Shown here one piece after another: positions 50,223-58,709 of a stretch of DNA of 64,000 nucleotides. Source of the stretch: DATLXH01 sp035576005 (lineage in GTDB: Bacteria; Acidobacteriota; Thermoanaerobaculia; Gp7-AA8); contig DATLXH010000071.1 of the NCBI GenBank assembly GCA_035576005.1, forward strand, positions 1 to 64,000. Reading direction: 5' to 3'. Position 1 is the first letter of the stretch; each line of letters starts with the position of its first letter. Both the position numbers and the translations under genes were made by a program. A model generated the notes under the pieces. The model was not told where the DNA came from and made no database searches. It worked only from the letters and a program-made list of their open reading frames with translations.

Positions 50223-51653
50223 ATGCGACGATTCCTGATCCCCGTTCTCCTGTTTACCCTTCCCGCCTTCTCAGACGACACCCCGAAGCGCCCGCCCACG
50301 ACCGCGCAGGCTGTCGAGTTCGCGCGGAGATGGCTCGATGTTCAGCGGATGTACGACGGCATTCCCGGAGTGTCCGCATCCATCGTTCACGATCAGAAGG
50401 TGATCTGGAGCGGAGGCTCGGGCCTCGCTGATCCTGCCACGAATCGTGCGGCGGATGCCAACACGCTCTACAGCATCTGCTCGGTGTCGAAACTCTTCAC
50501 GAGTCTCGCAGTGATGCAGCTTCGCGATGAGGGAAAGCTGAACCTTGATGACCCCGTCTCGAAGCATCTGAAGTGGTTCCAGATGAAGGCTGCGGACGAA
50601 GGTCGCGACGCAACGTTACGTGGCATCCTCACACATTCCGCAGGCATCCCTCGCGAGTCTGACTACCCCTACTGGACCGGAGACTTCGAGTTTCCAACAC
50701 GGGAACAGATCGTTGCGCGGGTTGCCTCACAACAACCGCTCTATCCTTCGCAGCGCTACTTCCAGTACTCGAACCTCGGCATTACCCTGGCCGGAGAAGT
50801 CGTCAGCGCGGTTTCAGGCAAGCCTTACGAGCAGTACATCCGCGAGCGAATTCTGCAGCCGGTCGGACTCTCGTCGACCTTCACTGAGATCCCGCTCCAG
50901 GAGAAGGGCAAACGGCTGGCCGTTGGTTACAGTGCGAAGCGGCGCGACGGGACGCGCACACAATTGGCGCCGTTCCAGGTTCGCGGCATCGCTCCCGCCG
51001 CAGGGTTTGCGTCAACCGCCACTGATCTCGCGAGGTTCGCGGAATGGCAGTTCAGAGTCCTGGCGAATAAGGACAGCACGGTCATCGATCCCCGCACGCT
51101 TCGCGAGATGCAACGCGCGAACTGGGTCGAACCCGATCTCGAACAGTTCTGGGGTCTCGGTTTCTCCGTTTGGAAGAAAGGGGAGAAGGTGTTCGTCGGA
51201 CATGGCGGCTCCTGTCCGGGCTTCCGAACCGAATTCATGATGAAGCCCGACGAGAAGGTTGCCGTTGCAGTCCTCGCGAATGCCTCGGGTGTGAACACCG
51301 GCGGCTACGCAAAGGCCATGTACGACCTCATTGCGCCGACACTCAAAAGCAGTGCGGCACCGGCATTGGCAGTGCCTCCAGTCGATCTCTCACCGTACGT
51401 TGGTTCCTATGACGAATTTCCATGGTCTGGTGAGACCATCTTCGTCGCGTGGGGAGATGATCTTGCGGTGGTCGGAATGCCGGAGATGGACCCGTTCAAG
51501 GAGCTCGAACGCCTCCGCAAAAGCGCGCCAAACGAGTTCCGACGCGTTCGGAAGGATGGATCACTCGGCGAAGTCGTGAGATTTGAGATGGGTGCTGATG
51601 GAAAGGCGACACGGGTCTGGTGGCATAGCAACCCATCAACCAGGATGAAGTGA
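50223..51653 (+). CDS. Secreted serine hydrolase of the beta-lactamase/PBP-like class C fold
   Basis: A 476-residue exported enzyme (signal RFLIPVLLFTLPAFSDD). Motifs: SxxK in YSICSVSKLFTSLAVMQL (about 83-100), YxN in RYFQYSNLGITLAGEVVSA (about 178-196), and HGG in VFVGHGGSCPGF (about 320-331) in place of KTG. Thus it is a class C-type serine hydrolase such as esterase, D-peptidase or penicillin-binding protein. After residue 390 a C-terminal domain (LSPYVGSYDEFPWSGETIFV) typical of peptidase-like relatives follows. Its stop overlaps the next start (TGATG), so the two genes are coupled. It probably works in the periplasm or outside. Confidence 0.88.
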   Translation: MRRFLIPVLLFTLPAFSDDTPKRPPTTAQAVEFARRWLDVQRMYDGIPGVSASIVHDQKVIWSGGSGLADPATNRAADANTLYSICSVSKLFTSLAVMQLRDEGKLNLDDPVSKHLKWFQMKAADEGRDATLRGILTHSAGIPRESDYPYWTGDFEFPTREQIVARVASQQPLYPSQRYFQYSNLGITLAGEVVSAVSGKPYEQYIRERILQPVGLSSTFTEIPLQEKGKRLAVGYSAKRRDGTRTQLAPFQVRGIAPAAGFASTATDLARFAEWQFRVLANKDSTVIDPRTLREMQRANWVEPDLEQFWGLGFSVWKKGEKVFVGHGGSCPGFRTEFMMKPDEKVAVAVLANASGVNTGGYAKAMYDLIAPTLKSSAAPALAVPPVDLSPYVGSYDEFPWSGETIFVAWGDDLAVVGMPEMDPFKELERLRKSAPNEFRRVRKDGSLGEVVRFEMGADGKATRVWWHSNPSTRMK

Positions 51654-51940
51654 TGAGCGCTCTGGTCATCGTCGACATCGAGGTGCTGGATCCTGTCCGG
51701 TACGAGGACTACAAGCGACTCGCGTCAGCCTCGATTGCCGCCCATGGCGGACGCTACCTCGTGCGCGGCGGGCGCTCGGAAGTTCTCGATGGCAATTGGA
51801 CGCCGCGACGGCTCGTCGTTCTCGAGTTCGACTCGATGGAAGATGCAAAGGCCTGGCGTATGTCATCCGAATACGCAGAGGCCAAACGCATCCGCGAGAG
51901 TTGCGCCCGCTCCAGTATGGTTGTGGTGGAAGGCTTGTAG
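51653..51940 (+). CDS. DUF1330 family protein
   Basis: A 95-residue dimeric ferredoxin-like protein of the DUF1330 family. Blocks IVDIEVLDPVRYEDYKRLAS (7-26), AAHGGRYLVRGGRSEVLDGN (30-49) and RLVVLEFDSMEDAKAWRMS (53-72) match the family, as does the YAEAKRIRE helix. Its function is unknown; relatives are small cytosolic enzymes or substrate-binding dimers. The start ATG lies inside the upstream stop, so the pair is translationally coupled with the beta-lactamase-fold hydrolase. Confidence 0.9.
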   Translation: MSALVIVDIEVLDPVRYEDYKRLASASIAAHGGRYLVRGGRSEVLDGNWTPRRLVVLEFDSMEDAKAWRMSSEYAEAKRIRESCARSSMVVVEGL

Positions 51941-51955
51941 GTCGTGCACCGCTTC

Positions 51956-52200
51956 TGATGACACCGATTCACTGACTTACGTGGTTGAGCCGCGAAGCGG
52001 CGTATCCCTCTCCCCGGCGGGGAGAGGGAAGCGAGCGGAGCGAAGCAGGGAGAGGGGCGTGAAAGTCTCGTCAGTCCGTCGGAAAGGGCGAGGTCTTCGT
52101 ATCTCCCGCGGCCCCTCTCCCGGTCGCTTACGCGACCACCCTCTCCCCGCCGGGAGAGGGATTCGCCCCTTCGGTGCGCGAGTCCCGCCGCGTGTCATCA
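51956..52200. repeat. Family A long copy with TGATGACAC terminal repeats
   Basis: 245 bp bounded by TGATGACAC (51956-51964) and GTGTCATCA (52192-52200), nearly identical to the copy at 34971-35214, including the flanking CTTCTTCAACAGCGT on the right. Confidence 0.9.
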
Positions 52201-52245
52201 CTTCTTCAACAGCGTTCCCGCTGTTAACCCGCTCGGGATGACTGG

Positions 52246-52665
52246 CTACGCGTCAGTCGGGAGAATCCGGAAGCTTCTTCGCGGTTGCGGGCGTACGGCG
52301 CGGAAGTGACGCTCGTCGAGCGTCAGGAGATCTCGAGAATCGAAGCGGCGCGCGAGAACCACGATCGAGGCATCGGCTAAGCCGAGTTTCAGGTCTCTGT
52401 AGCGTTCGACGACCTCGCGTGCCTCGTTGATGTCGGCAGCCGTGAAGGGCGATACCTCGTAGGCACCCCGCGAAACCTCGTCGAGAAACAAAAGCTCCGT
52501 GTCGACTCCACCGAATTTCAGGATCAGGTAGTCGAGCTCCGCCAGAACGAAAGGGGAGAGCACGCGGGGAGGGACGCTTCTGAGAAGGGCGTCAGCACAC
52601 TCAGCGTGCCTGCGCTGGTCGGGAAACAGCGCGGCCAGCACGCCGCTCGTATCGAGGAGGATCAC
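52246..52665 (-). CDS. PIN-domain ribonuclease toxin (VapC-type)
   Basis: A 139-residue toxin. PIN acidic residues are seen in ILLDTSGVLAALFPDQRRH (Asp5), LSPFVLAELDYLILKFGG (Glu near 43), LKLGLADASIVVLARRF (Asp near 97) and LLTLDERHF (Asp near 115). It should cleave RNA when free and be held by its antitoxin. The GTG start overlaps the antitoxin stop in GTGA, as usual for coupled TA genes. The family prefers tRNA or rRNA targets in other bacteria; the target here is unknown. Confidence 0.9.
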   Translation of the reverse strand: MILLDTSGVLAALFPDQRRHAECADALLRSVPPRVLSPFVLAELDYLILKFGGVDTELLFLDEVSRGAYEVSPFTAADINEAREVVERYRDLKLGLADASIVVLARRFDSRDLLTLDERHFRAVRPQPRRSFRILPTDA

Positions 52666-52886
52666 CTGCCAAAATCTTCGAGCAATACTTCTGTCCGTTC
52701 GGCGATGGTCGGATCGCCGAGACCTCGGGCGGTAAGAGGAATGCGGGGATCGGGGGACCTGCCGGCGTCAATGGCCGTTGCGATTGCCTCGCGGATGAAG
52801 TCGGCAGAAGAGCGTCCCTCCCGCACCGACGCGGCTTCGAGGTCGCGCTTCAGATCGGCTGGGATATAAATCGTCGTCTTCTTCAT
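52662..52886 (-). CDS. Ribbon-helix-helix antitoxin
   Basis: A 74-residue RHH/CopG-type DNA-binding antitoxin. The N-terminal KKTTIYIPADLKRDLEAASV (1-20) is the beta strand and first helix, and GRSSADFIREAIATAIDAGR (24-43) the second helix, typical of MetJ/Arc fold. The C-terminal acidic tail (ERTEVLLEDFGR) would wrap the PIN toxin. It should autoregulate the pair. ATG 52886 is the family-like start, although the frame extends to 52922. Confidence 0.88.
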   Translation of the reverse strand: MKKTTIYIPADLKRDLEAASVREGRSSADFIREAIATAIDAGRSPDPRIPLTARGLGDPTIAERTEVLLEDFGR

Positions 52887-52968
52887 GCCATACATAGTGC
52901 CATATATTTTTCCAGATCGCAACGGTCAGGGCGGGCTTCTTTTCTCACCCCGCATTCGCCGTTACAGC

Positions 52969-55900
52969 TCAGAGCCCCAGGGCTTTGGCCACGAGAGCCT
53001 TCTGCTGCTCTTCGTGACGGTGATGCGAGCCCGAGGCCGGGGACGCGCTGATGGGTCGCCCCGCATACGCTACGCCGTTGGGCCTGTTGAGCAGGGGAGC
53101 GACGCGATCGCGGAAGAATGGCCAGCCGCCCATGTTCATCGGCTCCTCCTGCGTCCACACGAGGTCTTTCGCGTTGGGATAGCGGAGCAGGATGTCGATC
53201 AGAGCGGCGCCTGGTACGGGATAAAACTGCTCGACCCGCACAAGCGCGACATCTTTCGAGCCTGCAGCATCGCGTGCGTTACTCAGATCGTAGAAAACTT
53301 TACCAGCCGACATGACGACTCGCTTGATGCCAGCGCGATCTTCCGCGGTGATTGAAGCATCGTCGAGCACCGGCTCGAAGCGGCCGCCGAGGAACTCGTC
53401 CATCGAAGAGGTTGCCCGCGGATGGCGGAGCAACGACTTGGGCGTGACGATGATCAACGGCTTGCGCGGATCGTTTTTCATCTGACGGCGAAGCACATGA
53501 AAGTACTGCGCTGGCGTGGTCACATTGACGACCTGCATGTTGCCTTCTGCGCAGAGTGTCAGGAACCTCTCGAGCCGCGCGCTCGAATGTTCCGGTCCCT
53601 GTCCCTCATAGCCGTGCGGCAGGAGCAGCACGATCCCGCTATGCTGTCCCCACTTCTCCTCGGCGCTCGAGATGAACTGGTCAATGATGATCTGACCACC
53701 GTTCACAAAGTCACCGAACTGCGCTTCCCACAACACGAGTGCTGAAGGGTCCGCAACTGTGTATCCGTACTCGAATCCGAGTACTCCATATTCGGAGAGA
53801 AGGGAGTCGTAGACCGAAAAGCTCACGGGCGCCGCCACAGGTGCGGTGTCCGTGGTCGTCAGGGCGTTGTCCACCTGCGGCTCCGAAGGCGCATCCACCG
53901 GGACAGATTCCTCTTTGGCGAGGGCGTTGAGTGGAACCCATCCGAGACCGCTGACAGAATCGAAAAGTAAGGCGTGCCGATGCGAAAAGGTTCCGCGTCC
54001 GCTGTCCTGACCACTCAACCGGACGCGGTTGCCATCGAGCAGCAGGCTTCCAAATGCGATGGCTTCCGAAAGAGACCAGTCAACCCGATCAGTTCCTGCG
54101 AACATGGCCTGTCGCTTTGCGATGAACGGCTTGAGCTTGGGATGGAGCGAGAACGTGGAAGGGATCTCGGTCAGTGCTTTCTGAATCTTCTCGAGCTGCG
54201 CCTGCGAGAGTCCGGTGTCGGGTGAAGGCTGGTTCTGAAATCCGGTGATCTCTTCATCAGTCCAGAGGAGCTTCTCAGTAGTTGGAGGCGCAGTCTCCTC
54301 TTTCGTTTTCTCGAAAGCTTCCTGCAGCCGTTTCTGAAAGTCTTCCAGCCACTGCTCGGCTTCCTGCGGGTCGATATCGCCCTTTCGCAGAAGCGACTCT
54401 GTGTAGAGCTTGCGGACCGACCTGTGCTCCTTGATGAGCTTGTACATCTTCGGCTGCGTCAGGGAAGGCTCGTCACCCTCGTTATGGCCGTGTCTCCGGT
54501 AGCAGACCATGTCGATGACGACATCTTTGTGAAACTGCTGCCTGAACTCGTACGCAAGCGTCACGGCGCGGATACACGCTTCAGGGTCGTCGCCATTGAC
54601 GTGAAAAATCGGGGCCTGGACCATTTTCGCGACGTCGGTGGCGTAGACAGACGAGCGCGCGTCCTGCGGTCCCGTTGTAAACCCGATCTGGTTGTTGATG
54701 ACGATGTGAACGGTTCCGCCCGTCCTGTAGCCCTTCAGCTGCGAAAGGTTGAGTGTCTCGGCAACCACACCCTGACCGGCGAATGCAGCATCTCCGTGAA
54801 GAAGGACGGGTAAAACGTACGCACGGTTCTGGTCGTTGAGCAGCTTCTGCTTGGCTCTGACCATCCCCTCGACAATAGGGTCTACTGCCTCGAGATGACT
54901 GGGGTTGGATGCAAGCGTCAGCTTGAGAGTTGCGCCGGTTGGCGACGTGTGGACGCCGTCCGAGCCGAGGTGATACTTCACGTCGCCCGATCCCTGGGTC
55001 GTGTTCGGGTCGATGTCTCCTTCGAACTCGTGAAAGATCTTTTCGTATGACTTCCCGATAACGTTCGCAAGGACATTGAGACGTCCGCGATGTGCCATAC
55101 CGATTACGACTTCGTCCACCCCTTCTTCTGTTGCGCGGTTGAAGAGATGATCCAGCAGGGGCACGACGGTTTCTGCTCCCTCGAGTGAGAAGCGCTTATG
55201 ACCTACGTACTTCGTGTGCAGAAACTTCTCGAACGCCTCAGCGTCGTTGAGTTTCTGAAGAATTCTGCGCTTGATGGAACCGTCGAGCGGTCCTGCATTC
55301 CGTGAAGGCTCCATCCGATCCTGGAGCCAGCGCTTCTGCTGAGGCTCCTGGATATGCATGTACTCCGGTGCGAGCTTCCCGCAATACGTCTCGCGGAGCG
55401 TGTCGAGAATTTCTCGCAGCTTCGCGCTGCTCCGGCCGGCGAGTCCTCCAGTGACGAACTCCCGGTCGAGATCCCAGATGGTAAGGCCGTAGTGTGCGGG
55501 GTTGAGCTCGGCATGCCGCGCGATCTTGTAGTCGAGAGGGTCGAGGTCGGCGAGAAGGTGTCCTCGCACGCGGTATGCGTTGATGAGCTGAATCGCGGCA
55601 GCCTCGCGACTGACTTCCTCGTCCGAGTTCGTGCCGCCGAAGGGTGACCGGTTCCGATCTCTCGACCATCGGACGGGCTCATACGGGATCCGCAGGTCGC
55701 GGAAGATGTGATCGTAGAAACTTTCTTCACCGAGCAGCAGGGCGTGGACTTTCGCGAGGAAAGCTCCTGACTCTGCACCTTGAATGATTCGGTGATCGTA
55801 GGTGCTGGTCATCGTCATGACCTTGGAGATGCCGAGGTCGGCGAGCACGGTCTCGTCAGTCGCGGAGTACTCGGCCGGGTAATCGATCTGGCCCGTCGCG

Positions 55901-56844
55901 ATGATGGCTCCCTGCGATTGCATGAGACGGGGAATGGAGGAGATCGTCCCGAGGGTGCCCGGATTCGTGAGGGATATGGTCGTGCCTTCGAAGTCCGAGA
56001 TCTCCAGGGAGTTGCTGCGCGCCTTCCGGATCACGTCGTTGTAGCCGCGGAGGAACTGGGCGAAGTCGAGCGTGTCGGCCTTCTTCACGTTCGGTACGAC
56101 GAGAGATCGGGTGCCGTCTTTTTTCTCGAGGTCGACCGCGAGACCGAAGTTCACATGGGCGCGATCCAGGCGCACGGGTTGACCATCGGCGGAGAGGTAC
56201 GCTGCGTTGAGGCGCGGAGACTCCTTGAGCGCCTGCACGATCGCGAAGCCGATGATGTGAGTGTAGGAAGCCTTGTGCTGCCCGCCAACTGTCAGGTGGT
56301 GGTTGATGACGCGTCGGTTTTCTTCAAGCACTTTGACCGGGATCGTCCGGACCGAAGTTGCGGTCGGAACGGTCAGCGACGACTCCATGTTTTGCGCGAT
56401 CTTTGAGGCGGCACCTCGAAGCGGGGCGCGCACATCACCATTGTCGGACGTCGCTTTCGGCGCGGAGGGCGCGACAGGCGCTGGCGCTGGCGCATGGACC
56501 GCTGCAGGCGCAGTGGGGACATCAGCCGGGGCTGCTGCTGTTCCCGGTGAGGGAAGCGGCTCGGCAGCAGCGACGGCTGCGGCCGGCTGTGCGGCTGCCG
56601 CAGGTTGGGCCGTTCCGGCGGTTTGAGTAGCCACCGCCGATGTCGGCCAGCTCTCGTATCCTGGGTCTGCGGCTCTCGCTCCTCCGTCGGCGGGCGTCGG
56701 GGTGTCGTCGTCCTCGAGGCTCGGCTCCTGGACCTGGAAGAACTCCTGCCAGCTCGCGCTGACCGAGGATGGATTATTACGGTACTTTTCGTGGAGCTCT
56801 TCGATGAAGGCGATGTTTGCGCCGTACGAGGAGGTGGCAGACAT
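52969..56844 (-). CDS. kgd: Multifunctional 2-oxoglutarate dehydrogenase E1/E2 (Kgd type)
   Basis: A 1291-residue enzyme fusing an E2-like succinyltransferase to the thiamine-diphosphate E1 of 2-oxoglutarate dehydrogenase, as in mycobacterial KGD (about 1230 residues). After a short peripheral motif (IAFIEELHEKYRNNPSSVSA) and an Ala/Pro-rich linker (45-130), the E2 catalytic domain (about 140-370) has MTMTSTYDHRIIQGAESG with the catalytic His. E1 follows: GMAHRGRLNVLANVIGK near 590, FHVNGDDPEACIRAVTLAYE near 735 (ThDP), DMVCYRRHGHNEGDEPSLT near 765, and transketolase-like C-terminal parts to residue 1291. No lipoyl domain is present, so it depends on another E2 or acts as a decarboxylase. Located in the TCA cycle in the cytoplasm. 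No sucB or lpd nearby. Confidence 0.95.
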   Translation of the reverse strand: MSATSSYGANIAFIEELHEKYRNNPSSVSASWQEFFQVQEPSLEDDDTPTPADGGARAADPGYESWPTSAVATQTAGTAQPAAAAQPAAAVAAAEPLPSPGTAAAPADVPTAPAAVHAPAPAPVAPSAPKATSDNGDVRAPLRGAASKIAQNMESSLTVPTATSVRTIPVKVLEENRRVINHHLTVGGQHKASYTHIIGFAIVQALKESPRLNAAYLSADGQPVRLDRAHVNFGLAVDLEKKDGTRSLVVPNVKKADTLDFAQFLRGYNDVIRKARSNSLEISDFEGTTISLTNPGTLGTISSIPRLMQSQGAIIATGQIDYPAEYSATDETVLADLGISKVMTMTSTYDHRIIQGAESGAFLAKVHALLLGEESFYDHIFRDLRIPYEPVRWSRDRNRSPFGGTNSDEEVSREAAAIQLINAYRVRGHLLADLDPLDYKIARHAELNPAHYGLTIWDLDREFVTGGLAGRSSAKLREILDTLRETYCGKLAPEYMHIQEPQQKRWLQDRMEPSRNAGPLDGSIKRRILQKLNDAEAFEKFLHTKYVGHKRFSLEGAETVVPLLDHLFNRATEEGVDEVVIGMAHRGRLNVLANVIGKSYEKIFHEFEGDIDPNTTQGSGDVKYHLGSDGVHTSPTGATLKLTLASNPSHLEAVDPIVEGMVRAKQKLLNDQNRAYVLPVLLHGDAAFAGQGVVAETLNLSQLKGYRTGGTVHIVINNQIGFTTGPQDARSSVYATDVAKMVQAPIFHVNGDDPEACIRAVTLAYEFRQQFHKDVVIDMVCYRRHGHNEGDEPSLTQPKMYKLIKEHRSVRKLYTESLLRKGDIDPQEAEQWLEDFQKRLQEAFEKTKEETAPPTTEKLLWTDEEITGFQNQPSPDTGLSQAQLEKIQKALTEIPSTFSLHPKLKPFIAKRQAMFAGTDRVDWSLSEAIAFGSLLLDGNRVRLSGQDSGRGTFSHRHALLFDSVSGLGWVPLNALAKEESVPVDAPSEPQVDNALTTTDTAPVAAPVSFSVYDSLLSEYGVLGFEYGYTVADPSALVLWEAQFGDFVNGGQIIIDQFISSAEEKWGQHSGIVLLLPHGYEGQGPEHSSARLERFLTLCAEGNMQVVNVTTPAQYFHVLRRQMKNDPRKPLIIVTPKSLLRHPRATSSMDEFLGGRFEPVLDDASITAEDRAGIKRVVMSAGKVFYDLSNARDAAGSKDVALVRVEQFYPVPGAALIDILLRYPNAKDLVWTQEEPMNMGGWPFFRDRVAPLLNRPNGVAYAGRPISASPASGSHHRHEEQQKALVAKALGL

Positions 56845-56896
56845 TCGAATACCTCGGGTCGTTAGTGGTGAGGATGGACGCGTCACACGCGGTTAA

Positions 56897-57646
56897 CTAC
56901 CCGTCTTCGCCAATCATTTCGGCGTGCTCGGCGATCTCAGCCGAGGGACGAGAATCGACGAAGGAATGTGAGACCGCTGTAAGTCCCAGCCAGCCGAGGC
57001 CCGCCGCAAAGCCTCCGAGAACGTCGGAAGGGAAATGCACGCCGAGATAGATTCTTGTGAATCCGACCATGGCGATCGTCCAGCCGGTGAGAGTCATGAC
57101 GAAGGTCTGCGTCCGTGTGGATCGCCTCTGCACGAGACTGTGCGCCACGATCGGGTAGGTGGCAGCTGAGAGCAGAGAGTGGCCGCTTGGAAAACTGTGC
57201 GAACTGGGAAGTTTGATTCTCCGCGACATCTCTTTCGGTCGCTGGCGGCGGAAGATATTTTTCAAGACTGTGTTGAGCGCCATTGCGCCGCCCGTCGACA
57301 TGAGGACGAAGAAGGCATCGTGCCGCCGCCCGCGACGAATCATCATGATCGCTGTGATGCCGGCTGACGCACCGATCACCGCGTGCGAGCCGAGCTGGGT
57401 GAGCGCGATCATCCCCTGATCAACGGCTTCGTTCTCATAGCGGTGAACGTACTTCATGAGCGAGGTGTCGAACGCGTCAGCTTTGCCGGCGACGACTCTG
57501 TCGGCCTGCTCCTTGAAGAAGATGAACGCTACGGTGGCCAGGATCACGCCGCCCGATGCACCGATGGCCAGAGGGAGGAAGGCGTTTCTCCTTCGATTGC
57601 GCTCCTTGCGTATCTTTCGGGAACTGACCGGCTCTGCTCTCTTCAT
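56897..57646 (-). CDS. PAP2-family membrane phosphatase
   Basis: A 249-residue integral membrane phosphatase, probably acting on lipid phosphates such as undecaprenyl pyrophosphate or phosphatidic acid. Phosphatase motifs are present: KNIFRRQRP near 127-135 (KxxxxxxRP), SHSFPSGHSLLSAATYPIV near 149-167 (PSGH), and TRIYLGVHFPSDVLGGFAAG near 199-218 (SRxxxxxHxxxD with Thr instead of Ser). Five or more transmembrane segments are visible (LPLAIGASGGVILATVAFIF at about 25-44, GWTIAMVGF near 190). The N-terminus is highly basic (RKIRKERNRRR). It lies 52 bp downstream of kgd and in the same orientation, and a GNAT gene lies 26 bp upstream. Confidence 0.9.
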   Translation of the reverse strand: MKRAEPVSSRKIRKERNRRRNAFLPLAIGASGGVILATVAFIFFKEQADRVVAGKADAFDTSLMKYVHRYENEAVDQGMIALTQLGSHAVIGASAGITAIMMIRRGRRHDAFFVLMSTGGAMALNTVLKNIFRRQRPKEMSRRIKLPSSHSFPSGHSLLSAATYPIVAHSLVQRRSTRTQTFVMTLTGWTIAMVGFTRIYLGVHFPSDVLGGFAAGLGWLGLTAVSHSFVDSRPSAEIAEHAEMIGEDG

Positions 57647-57672
57647 GTCGCCTCGATACTAATTGCACGCGC

Positions 57673-58545
57673 TCACATCTCCAAGCGCTTTGCGAGGATG
57701 ACGAAACGTCCGGAGACAACCGCGCCGCAGCTCTTTGTGTAGAAATCGACCGACGACGCCCACGGTATCGTCGATTCCAGGAAGCCTCGATCCCGAAGAT
57801 CCGCGAGCGAAGCGAGCAGCAGCGACCGCCCCAGCCCCTGGCCTCGGACCGAGGGGTCGACTCCCTCGGGACCAAATGAGCCGAGTCCCCGATTGTTCAC
57901 GTCATGCACAGTGAATCCGGCGATCACGCCTTCGAGCTTCGCGATGAAAATCGTCGGCGGATCGGATTCGAATGCCTTGCCAGCCTCGAACTGCCAGATC
58001 GGCCCGAAGTGCGTTCCGATGAATTGGAGAATGCCTGATCTGGTCGCGGAGCTCCCGCGCTCAATCCGTTGATCGAGATCCCGGCTCGCTGGAATTAGAG
58101 GATTGTTCCTCAAAGGGACACGAAGGTTCAACGCCTCATCTTTTTTCGAGAACCCGCGCGCCTCGAAAAACGCGATCGTTTCGTGGTTCTCGAATGGAAT
58201 CCCGGGAGTGAAATAGTTTCCCGCTTCCGAAGCGACTTCCAGATACGGTGACCGCGAAGATCGGACCTGCTCTTCCGCATCTCCGATCAGCATGGTGCCG
58301 ATTCCTTTTCGTCGCTGACCCGGGTCCACCACAACGATCCGGAGATGCCGGCCGCAGGTCACCGCGACGCCTTGCAGCTCATTCCGGTCGAAAAGACACC
58401 GGACGCGCGACGAACCTCGGAAGCCAGGGGAGAAGCATTTCTCTTCGGCGACTGCGGCGAGATCCGGGGAGATGTCACTGGCGCGAGCGAAGAGGCTTCG
58501 AATCGCCGGAAGATCGGCGGTCGTGGCGGTGGTGAGTTTGCTCAT
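57673..58545 (-). CDS. Tandem GNAT acetyltransferase
   Basis: A 290-residue protein with two GCN5-like N-acetyltransferase domains. Domain one (1-140) has VVVDPGQRRKGIGTMLIGDA near 70-89, the Q/RxxGxG/A acetyl-CoA loop, and FFEARGFSKKDEALNLRVPL. Domain two (about 150-290) has VDPSVRGQGLGRSLLLASLA near 228-247 and FYTKSCGAVVSGRFVILAKR near 268. Both carry the loop, so both could be active; the substrate is unknown (small molecule or protein amine). It is next to the PAP2 gene on the same strand. Confidence 0.88.
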   Translation of the reverse strand: MSKLTTATTADLPAIRSLFARASDISPDLAAVAEEKCFSPGFRGSSRVRCLFDRNELQGVAVTCGRHLRIVVVDPGQRRKGIGTMLIGDAEEQVRSSRSPYLEVASEAGNYFTPGIPFENHETIAFFEARGFSKKDEALNLRVPLRNNPLIPASRDLDQRIERGSSATRSGILQFIGTHFGPIWQFEAGKAFESDPPTIFIAKLEGVIAGFTVHDVNNRGLGSFGPEGVDPSVRGQGLGRSLLLASLADLRDRGFLESTIPWASSVDFYTKSCGAVVSGRFVILAKRLEM

Positions 58546-58666
58546 CTATATCTCATGCTCGCCCGGGCAGTTCCCGCTCAGCTCCGCGGTCTCACCGTTT
58601 GTCTATTCGGCCCGACAGCCAGCGAAACGATTGGCAGTGTATCCCGTCATAAGTCTCGATAACGCT

Positions 58667-58695
58667 AACCCGCATTTCTGTGAGAAATGTGGGTT
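58667..58695. repeat. Minimal family B element (two ends only)
   Basis: AACCCGCATTTCT and AGAAATGTGGGTT separated by only GTG, one mismatch between the arms, flanked by TA on both sides. It looks like a deletion derivative that kept just the terminal repeats, 15 bp before the start of the lipoprotein gene at 58710. Confidence 0.75.
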
Positions 58696-58709
58696 AAACG
58701 AGGGCCCCG

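Noticed and set aside
22527..52200. Repeated CTCTCCCC hairpins as a CRISPR array
   Set aside because: Copies are dispersed kilobases apart, palindromic and without regular spacers or cas genes.
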